From UBA7359 sp041689615 (GTDB lineage: Bacteria; Pseudomonadota; Gammaproteobacteria; Eutrophobiales; Eutrophobiaceae), in NCBI GenBank assembly GCA_041689615.1, contig JBDNFW010000014.1, forward strand, positions 1 to 64,000: a DNA stretch of 64,000 nt. Direction: 5' to 3'. Below the pieces are notes generated by a model. That model was not told where the DNA came from. It ran no database searches and saw only the letters and a list, made by a program, of their open reading frames with translations. This document shows, piece by piece, positions 59,077 through 64,000 of the stretch (the first letter of the stretch is position 1; every line of letters starts with the position of its first letter). The translations under genes and the position numbers were made by a program.

Positions 59077-60480
59077 ATGAGTGAAAAACAAAAAGTATGG
59101 ATAGTTGATGATGATAAATCTATTCGTTGGGTTCTTGAAAAAGCTTTGCAAAAAACGGATGTTGAAATTCAGAGTTTTTCCAATCCGGAAGAAGTTTTAA
59201 AAAAAATACGTCATGAAGAACCGGATGTGATTATCTCCGACATTCGTATGCCTGGGATGGATGGCATTACATTGCTGGAACAAATTAAACAACAGTCTCC
59301 CGATATACCGGTCATTATTATGACCGCGTATTCTGATCTTGATAGAGCTGTGTCAGCATTTCAAGGTGGTGCATATGAGTATTTATCTAAGCCATTTGAT
59401 GTTGACGAAGTAGTTAGTCTGGTTAAACGCGCTATTACGCATAAACAAAAAAATACTACTCCTCCAGTTGTCGATTCCCTGGAAGAAAGTACATCGATCA
59501 TTGGTTCTGCGCCGGCGATGCAAGAAGTATTTAAAGCAATTGGTCGACTTTCAAATTCTAACTTTACTGTTTTAATAACAGGTGAGTCTGGTACAGGTAA
59601 AGAGTTAGTAGCAAGTGCATTACATATGCATAGCCCAAGATCGAATCATCCTTTTATCGCGATTAACACGGCTGCAATACCTAAAGATTTACTTGAATCA
59701 GAATTATTTGGTCATGAGAAAGGTGCGTTTACCGGTGCTACAGCACAACGATTAGGTCGTTTTGAACAAGCCAATAGTGGCACACTCTTTCTCGATGAAA
59801 TAGGTGATATGCCTGCGGAATTACAAACACGCTTGTTACGTATTTTGGCTGAAGGTGAATTTTATCGTGTTGGGGGACACATTCCGATTAAAGTTAATGT
59901 GCGAGTGATAGCCGCAACACATCAAAATCTGGAACAGCTTGTTAAAGAAGGGAAGTTTCGTGAAGATTTGTTACATCGATTGAATGTAATAAGAGTACAC
60001 GTACCTTCATTACGTGAAAGAAAAACCGATATTGTGGAGCTAACAAAATATTTTCTAAAATCAGCTGCTATTGAATTAGGCGAAGAAGTTAAACAGTTAA
60101 CATCCGAGACGGAACACTACCTTACATGTTTACCTTGGCCGGGAAATGTCAGGCAGCTTGAAAACTTTTGTCGATGGGTAACGGTAATGGCGTCGGGTGG
60201 AGAAATTTACATAGACGATCTTCCGCCAGAATTAAGGCAAGATACAGATGCTGTTGAAGTCTCCGATGAATGGGAATCAACTTTTCGTAAATGGGCAGAG
60301 TCCAGTTTATCAATGGGCGATACTGAGTTGCTAAGAAATGCAGTGCCTCGATTTGAAACTATCTTAATTGAAGAAGCATTAAAAAAATCAGGTGGTCGTC
60401 GTCAGGATGCAGCAAAACTTTTAGGTTGGGGAAGAAATACCTTAACGCGAAAGATAAAACAGTTGGAACTTGATTTGTGA
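59077..60480 (+). CDS. glnG: Nitrogen regulation response regulator NtrC (GlnG)
   Basis: 467 residues from ATG 59077 (MSEKQKVWIVDDDKSIRWVL). Receiver with phospho-acceptor Asp55 (ISDIRMPG), AAA+ domain with Walker A GESGTGKE, the sigma-54-contacting GAFTGA, and Walker B LFLDEIGDMP, and a C-terminal Fis-like HTH (GRRQDAAKLLGWGRNTLTRK). Activates sigma-54 promoters; the site and promoter before the glutamine synthetase gene are obvious targets. Confidence 0.99.
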   Translation: MSEKQKVWIVDDDKSIRWVLEKALQKTDVEIQSFSNPEEVLKKIRHEEPDVIISDIRMPGMDGITLLEQIKQQSPDIPVIIMTAYSDLDRAVSAFQGGAYEYLSKPFDVDEVVSLVKRAITHKQKNTTPPVVDSLEESTSIIGSAPAMQEVFKAIGRLSNSNFTVLITGESGTGKELVASALHMHSPRSNHPFIAINTAAIPKDLLESELFGHEKGAFTGATAQRLGRFEQANSGTLFLDEIGDMPAELQTRLLRILAEGEFYRVGGHIPIKVNVRVIAATHQNLEQLVKEGKFREDLLHRLNVIRVHVPSLRERKTDIVELTKYFLKSAAIELGEEVKQLTSETEHYLTCLPWPGNVRQLENFCRWVTVMASGGEIYIDDLPPELRQDTDAVEVSDEWESTFRKWAESSLSMGDTELLRNAVPRFETILIEEALKKSGGRRQDAAKLLGWGRNTLTRKIKQLELDL

Positions 60481-60577
60481 TTAAATAATTTTCGATGTGG
60501 CGTATACACGCCGCAACCGACCAAAGGAGAGAGCTGCGCTTTCTCCCCTTTGGCCAAAAATAAAACCTTGGCCATAG

Positions 60578-61591
60578 CTAAGGATCTTTAAGCCACTCAG
60601 CTACTTGTTTTGCGTAGTAAGTTAAAATGCCATCAGCACCCGCACGCTTACATGAAAGTAAAGACTCCATAACAGTACTCTTTTCATCTAACCAGCCATT
60701 GTTAGCTGCTGCCTTTAACATCGCATATTCACCGCTGACATGATAGACGTAGGTTGGTCGACCGTAAGTTGTTTTAACGCGATAGACAATATCAAGATAA
60801 GGCAAGCCCGGTTTAACCATAACCATATCGGCGCCTTCACTTAAATCCAGTTCAACTTCTGTTATTGCTTCATCTGAATTGGCTGGATCCATTTGATAAG
60901 TATATTTATTACTTCCGCTTAAATTACCCGCTGAACCTACTGCATCACGAAAAGGTCCGTAAAAACTAGATGCGTATTTAGCTGAGTAAGCGAGAATCTT
61001 GGTGTTAATAAACTTAGCTGATTCAAGCGCATCACGAATACGACCAATACGACCATCCATCATATCGGATGGTGCAACTATATCTGCACCGGCTTCAGCA
61101 TGAGACAGTGCCTGTTTTACTAAAACCTCGACAGTTTCATCGTTAATAACATATCCATTTTCATCCGTTAGTCCGTCCTGCCCAGATAGCGTGAAAGGGT
61201 CAAGTGCGACATCGGTAATCAGACCAAGATCAGGATAATGTTGTTTTAACTGGCGAACTGCATTTTGTAGCAAACCTTCTGGATTCCATGCTTCTGCTGC
61301 ATCGTTACTTTTTTTGTTATCAGATATAACTGGAAATAGAGCGATAGCAGGAATGCCTAGTTCTAATAGTGTTTTGGCTTCTTCGAGCAACAAATCAATA
61401 CTCAGACGTTCTATATCAGGCATTGAATCGATTGAAGATCGTTTATTTTCCCCCTCAATAATAAACATTGGGTAAATCAGGTCATTGACAGAAATGGAAG
61501 ATTCTCGCATCAGTCGACGAGAAAAATCGTCACTACGCATCCTCCTTGGGCGCGATGAGGGGAATGCTGTTTTTTTTGAATTTTCAGTCAT
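60578..61591 (-). CDS. hemB: Delta-aminolevulinic acid dehydratase HemB
   Basis: 337 residues. RPRRMRSDDFSRRLMRESSI, VNDLIYPMFI, Schiff-base lysines in ILAYSAKYASSFYGPFRDA and VMVKPGLPYLDI, the Mg-site AEVE-like EAITEVELDLSEGADM, and the C-terminal ILTYYAKQVAEWL. Condenses two ALA into porphobilinogen. It lies between ntrC and the fatty-acid-hydroxylase gene on the opposite strand; 97 bp to ntrC with a CCAAAGG/CCTTTGG stem. Confidence 0.99.
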   Translation of the reverse strand: MTENSKKTAFPSSRPRRMRSDDFSRRLMRESSISVNDLIYPMFIIEGENKRSSIDSMPDIERLSIDLLLEEAKTLLELGIPAIALFPVISDNKKSNDAAEAWNPEGLLQNAVRQLKQHYPDLGLITDVALDPFTLSGQDGLTDENGYVINDETVEVLVKQALSHAEAGADIVAPSDMMDGRIGRIRDALESAKFINTKILAYSAKYASSFYGPFRDAVGSAGNLSGSNKYTYQMDPANSDEAITEVELDLSEGADMVMVKPGLPYLDIVYRVKTTYGRPTYVYHVSGEYAMLKAAANNGWLDEKSTVMESLLSCKRAGADGILTYYAKQVAEWLKDP

Positions 61592-61693
61592 TTGTTGCTG
61601 AATTTATAGTTGTGTTTATAGTCTAGCTAAGGTCAATAGACTCTAGTTTAACCCAAAATAGATAATGCTACATAATAAAGACACACGCATCGC

Positions 61694-62509
61694 ATGGAAT
61701 ATTTGCAGACATTTTTTATAGAAAATCAAGCTGAACTGAGAATGACTAGTTTTGTGGCATTGATATTAATGTTCGCCGGGCTTGAATTAATCTGGCCCAG
61801 ACGCGTTGCAGATAAAAACTCTAAATTCAGACGTTTGAATAATATTTTATTATTGAGCGTTAATTTTATCGCCGTTCGATTTTTAGTCCCATTAGCGACA
61901 TTTCAAGTCGCCTTAATTTCTGCCGAAAGAGAATTTGGTTTGTTTAATGTTATTTCTGTGCCGATGATTTTAAGTGTATTGTTAACCATTCTCATTTTTG
62001 ATTTTCTTATTTATATACAGCATGTTGTTTCTCACAAAATTAATTTTCTTTGGCGAGTACATCGTGTGCATCATTCCGATCTGGAATTTGATGTAACGAC
62101 TGGCATTCGTTTTCATCCCATCGAAATTATTTTGTCGATGTTTTATAAATTATTAGCTGTGTATTTAATTGGGCCATTGGCATTCTCAATTATTTTGTAT
62201 GAAATAATTTTGAATGCAGCAGCACTATTTGGGCATAGTAATATTTTACTTAATGCTAAGCTCGACCGTATTTTAAGAAAATTATTTGTCACACCGGATA
62301 TGCATCGAATACATCATTCAGTGCTGAGAAAAGAAACGGACAGTAATTACGGCAATATCTTTTCAATTTGGGATAAAGTTTTTAAAACATATCGGCCTTT
62401 GCCCGAAGCAGGGTATGATGGCATGGTGATCGGGCTTGATGAATTTCGTGATGCTTCATCTGGACAAGTACTACAATTATTAAAAAATCCATTTACAACG
62501 GGTAGATAA
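61694..62509 (+). CDS. Fatty acid hydroxylase/sterol desaturase family protein
   Basis: 271 residues, membrane protein with helices at about 15-35, 50-75, 95-115 and 150-180. Di-iron histidine boxes HVVSH, HRVHHS and HRIHHS are present, with FGHSN and RFHPIEI. Belongs to the integral membrane hydroxylase superfamily; lipid substrate unknown. Two bases before the next gene, so cotranscribed. Confidence 0.93.
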   Translation: MEYLQTFFIENQAELRMTSFVALILMFAGLELIWPRRVADKNSKFRRLNNILLLSVNFIAVRFLVPLATFQVALISAEREFGLFNVISVPMILSVLLTILIFDFLIYIQHVVSHKINFLWRVHRVHHSDLEFDVTTGIRFHPIEIILSMFYKLLAVYLIGPLAFSIILYEIILNAAALFGHSNILLNAKLDRILRKLFVTPDMHRIHHSVLRKETDSNYGNIFSIWDKVFKTYRPLPEAGYDGMVIGLDEFRDASSGQVLQLLKNPFTTGR

Positions 62510-62511
62510 CA

Positions 62512-63630
62512 ATGAATCAAGAAAATGCTGTTCTGGAAAGATATTCTGAGGGTGCAAATGAACGTCAGGAGGCACTGTGCTGCCCTGTCGATTATCAGAC
62601 AGATTTATTAAAAATATTACCGGATGAAATTATTGAAAAAGATTACGGGTGTGGTGATCCATCGCGATATGTTCGGGAAGGTGATGTGGTGCTCGATCTG
62701 GGAAGCGGTAGTGGAAAGATTTGTTATATGGCAGCGCAACTAGTTGGTGATAGCGGCAAGATCATTGGCGTTGATATGAACAATGACATGTTATTTCTTG
62801 CGCGAAAATATCAGAAGGAGATGGCGGATAAAATTGGTAGTGATCGTGTTCAGTTTTTAAAAGGCAAGATACAGGATTTGGCATTGGATGTTGATGCTAT
62901 GGAAGCATGCTTGAAATCAAATCCTGTAACAACAGCAGATGATTTATCAAAACTTGAAGGCTGGAAATTGAACCAATGTAAAGAAAGTCCACTAATAGCA
63001 GATAACTCAATTGATCTGGTTATTTCTAACTGTGTTTTAAATTTAGTCAGTGATGCTGAGAAGCAACAGTTAGTAAATGAAATATTTCGCGTGGTAAAAC
63101 CGGGTGGACGTATTGCCATTTCAGATATTATTAGTGATGAATTTATTCCTGAACATTTGAAAGCCGATAAAGATTTATGGAGCGGTTGTATCTCTGGTGC
63201 ATTTCAGGAGCAGGAGATATTGCAAATGTTCCATGAGGCCGGCTTTATTGCGGTATCCTACGATAAGTGGGCAGATGCTCCCTGGCAGGTGGTTGAAGGG
63301 ATTGAGTTTCGTTCTGCAACATTAACAGCGATTAAACGTGAGCAGACAGACTGTATAGATAAAGGACATGCAGTGATTTACCGCGGTCCGTATAGTTTTG
63401 TTATTGATGATGAAGGTCATGAATTTCCACGAGGTGAGAGAATGGCGGTGTGTGAACGTACATTTAATGTATTGAGTAATGAACCCTATAAAGATAATTT
63501 CATTGGTATCATTCCAGCGGTTGAAAAAGAGCCTAAAGTTTGGTGCGCACCAGCCGGTACAAAAAGACCTGCTGCAGAAACCAAAGGTGGCATGCATACT
63601 ATCAACACAGAAGGTTCTGCTTGTTGTTAA
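62512..63630 (+). CDS. ArsM-like methyltransferase with Cys-rich C-terminus
   Basis: 372 residues. CCPVDYQTDLLKILPDEI then DYGCGDPS at the front, motif I VVLDLGSGSGKICYMAAQLV, motif III ISNCVLNLVSD and VVKPGGRIAISDIISDEF, as in arsenite S-adenosylmethyltransferases. Cys pairs at the N-terminus (CC, GCG) and at the end (GSACC) could bind As(III). The extra 100-residue C-terminal domain after WADAPWQVVEGIEF is typical of a longer ArsM subgroup. Substrate unproven. Confidence 0.85.
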   Translation: MNQENAVLERYSEGANERQEALCCPVDYQTDLLKILPDEIIEKDYGCGDPSRYVREGDVVLDLGSGSGKICYMAAQLVGDSGKIIGVDMNNDMLFLARKYQKEMADKIGSDRVQFLKGKIQDLALDVDAMEACLKSNPVTTADDLSKLEGWKLNQCKESPLIADNSIDLVISNCVLNLVSDAEKQQLVNEIFRVVKPGGRIAISDIISDEFIPEHLKADKDLWSGCISGAFQEQEILQMFHEAGFIAVSYDKWADAPWQVVEGIEFRSATLTAIKREQTDCIDKGHAVIYRGPYSFVIDDEGHEFPRGERMAVCERTFNVLSNEPYKDNFIGIIPAVEKEPKVWCAPAGTKRPAAETKGGMHTINTEGSACC

Positions 63631-63648
63631 ACAAATAAAGGTGAAATC

Positions 63649-64000
63649 ATGACAGCAACAATAATAGATGGAAAAAAGATCTCTGAGATTGTCAGGGAAG
63701 AATGGAAAAAGCGCACTGATAGACTAAAAACAAAAGGAGTGCTTCCGGGTCTTGCTGTCATTATTGTTGGAGATAATCCGGCATCAAAACTTTATGTAAA
63801 TAATAAAATCAAAGCTTGCCATTATGTTGGCTTGCATTCCGAGGTACATGATCTTCCTGAAGATGTATCGGAAAAAATGTTGCTTAAATTAATTGAAGAA
63901 TTAAATCAGGCAAAAAAAATAAATGGAATACTGGTGCAACTGCCGTTACCAAAACACATTGATGAAAGTAAAGTTCTTGAAGCAATTAAGCAGGATAAAG
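63649..64000 (+). CDS. folD: FolD, methylenetetrahydrofolate dehydrogenase/cyclohydrolase, partial
   Basis: Starts ATG 63649 with AAAGGTGAAATC upstream and runs off the right edge. 117 residues are visible: MTATIIDGKKISEIVREEWK, PGLAVIIVGDNPASKLYVNN with the catalytic Lys region (YVNNKIKAC), and NGILVQLPLPKHIDESKVLE. Bifunctional C1-folate enzyme. Same direction as the ArsM-like gene, 18 bp after it. Confidence 0.97.
   Translation, partial: MTATIIDGKKISEIVREEWKKRTDRLKTKGVLPGLAVIIVGDNPASKLYVNNKIKACHYVGLHSEVHDLPEDVSEKMLLKLIEELNQAKKINGILVQLPLPKHIDESKVLEAIKQDK

Overview
The window is an AT-rich chromosomal segment of a gammaproteobacterium that I cannot place more precisely. The basis is gene order: tRNA(CAU)-rpoD-dnaG-yqeY-rpsU facing tsaD, plsY-folB-folK, trxA-rho facing rhlB, lptM-lysA, ybbP-ybbA facing tesA, and a glutamine synthetase-DUF4124-ntrB-ntrC nitrogen locus. 

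Bases 1-10200 are an accessory region next to the tRNA. From the left they hold a DUF3293 gene cut by the window edge, two small minus-strand genes behind a long hairpin-rich 5' leader, and an IS3-family element whose orfB carries an internal stop. Remnants of a second IS and of a truncated gene follow. Next comes a complete minimal type V CRISPR-Cas locus: a 1274-residue Cas12 with an intact RuvC triad, a 16-repeat array with 18-19 bp spacers, and a lone Cas1. There is no Cas2 or Cas4. Cas1 without Cas2 plus 25-bp repeats and 18-bp spacers fits subtype V-C (Cas12c), with V-D as the alternative. A region of about 110 bp closed by a perfect 10-bp inverted repeat, between cas12 and the array, is a candidate scoutRNA or other locus RNA. 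A 64-bp copy of the IS left end lies exactly 8100 bp downstream of the first, so these direct repeats bracket the CRISPR island. A truncated HATPase gene and a STAS-like DUF4325 gene follow. 

Bases 10249-30600 are mostly housekeeping: replication and transcription initiation (dnaG, rpoD), translation (rpsU, tsaD, cca), folate (folB, folK, a pteridine-reductase-like SDR), envelope (plsY, uppP, a lytic transglycosylase), a TSUP transporter, a cereblon-like CULT protein, a BLUF photoreceptor and ferrochelatase. Bases 30600-50400 hold a MITE-like element, a peroxiredoxin, htpX, an ABC exporter pair, cysD-cysN split by a second MITE-like element, groESL under a perfect CIRCE operator, trxA, rho, rhlB and lysA. 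CysN carries a degenerate APS-kinase-like tail. 

Bases 50400-64000 include orphan addiction-module-like proteins and a family of intergenic hairpin repeats with GGA at their apices, including one stem with compensatory changes between copies. The nitrogen module follows: an unusual type II glutamine synthetase with a sigma-54 promoter and an NtrC site upstream, a Hanks-type kinase, two tandem DUF4124 proteins and ntrBC with its own NtrC site. The window ends with hemB, a fatty-acid-hydroxylase-family protein, an ArsM-like methyltransferase and the start of folD. 

All family assignments come from motifs and recalled family knowledge. No database search was run.
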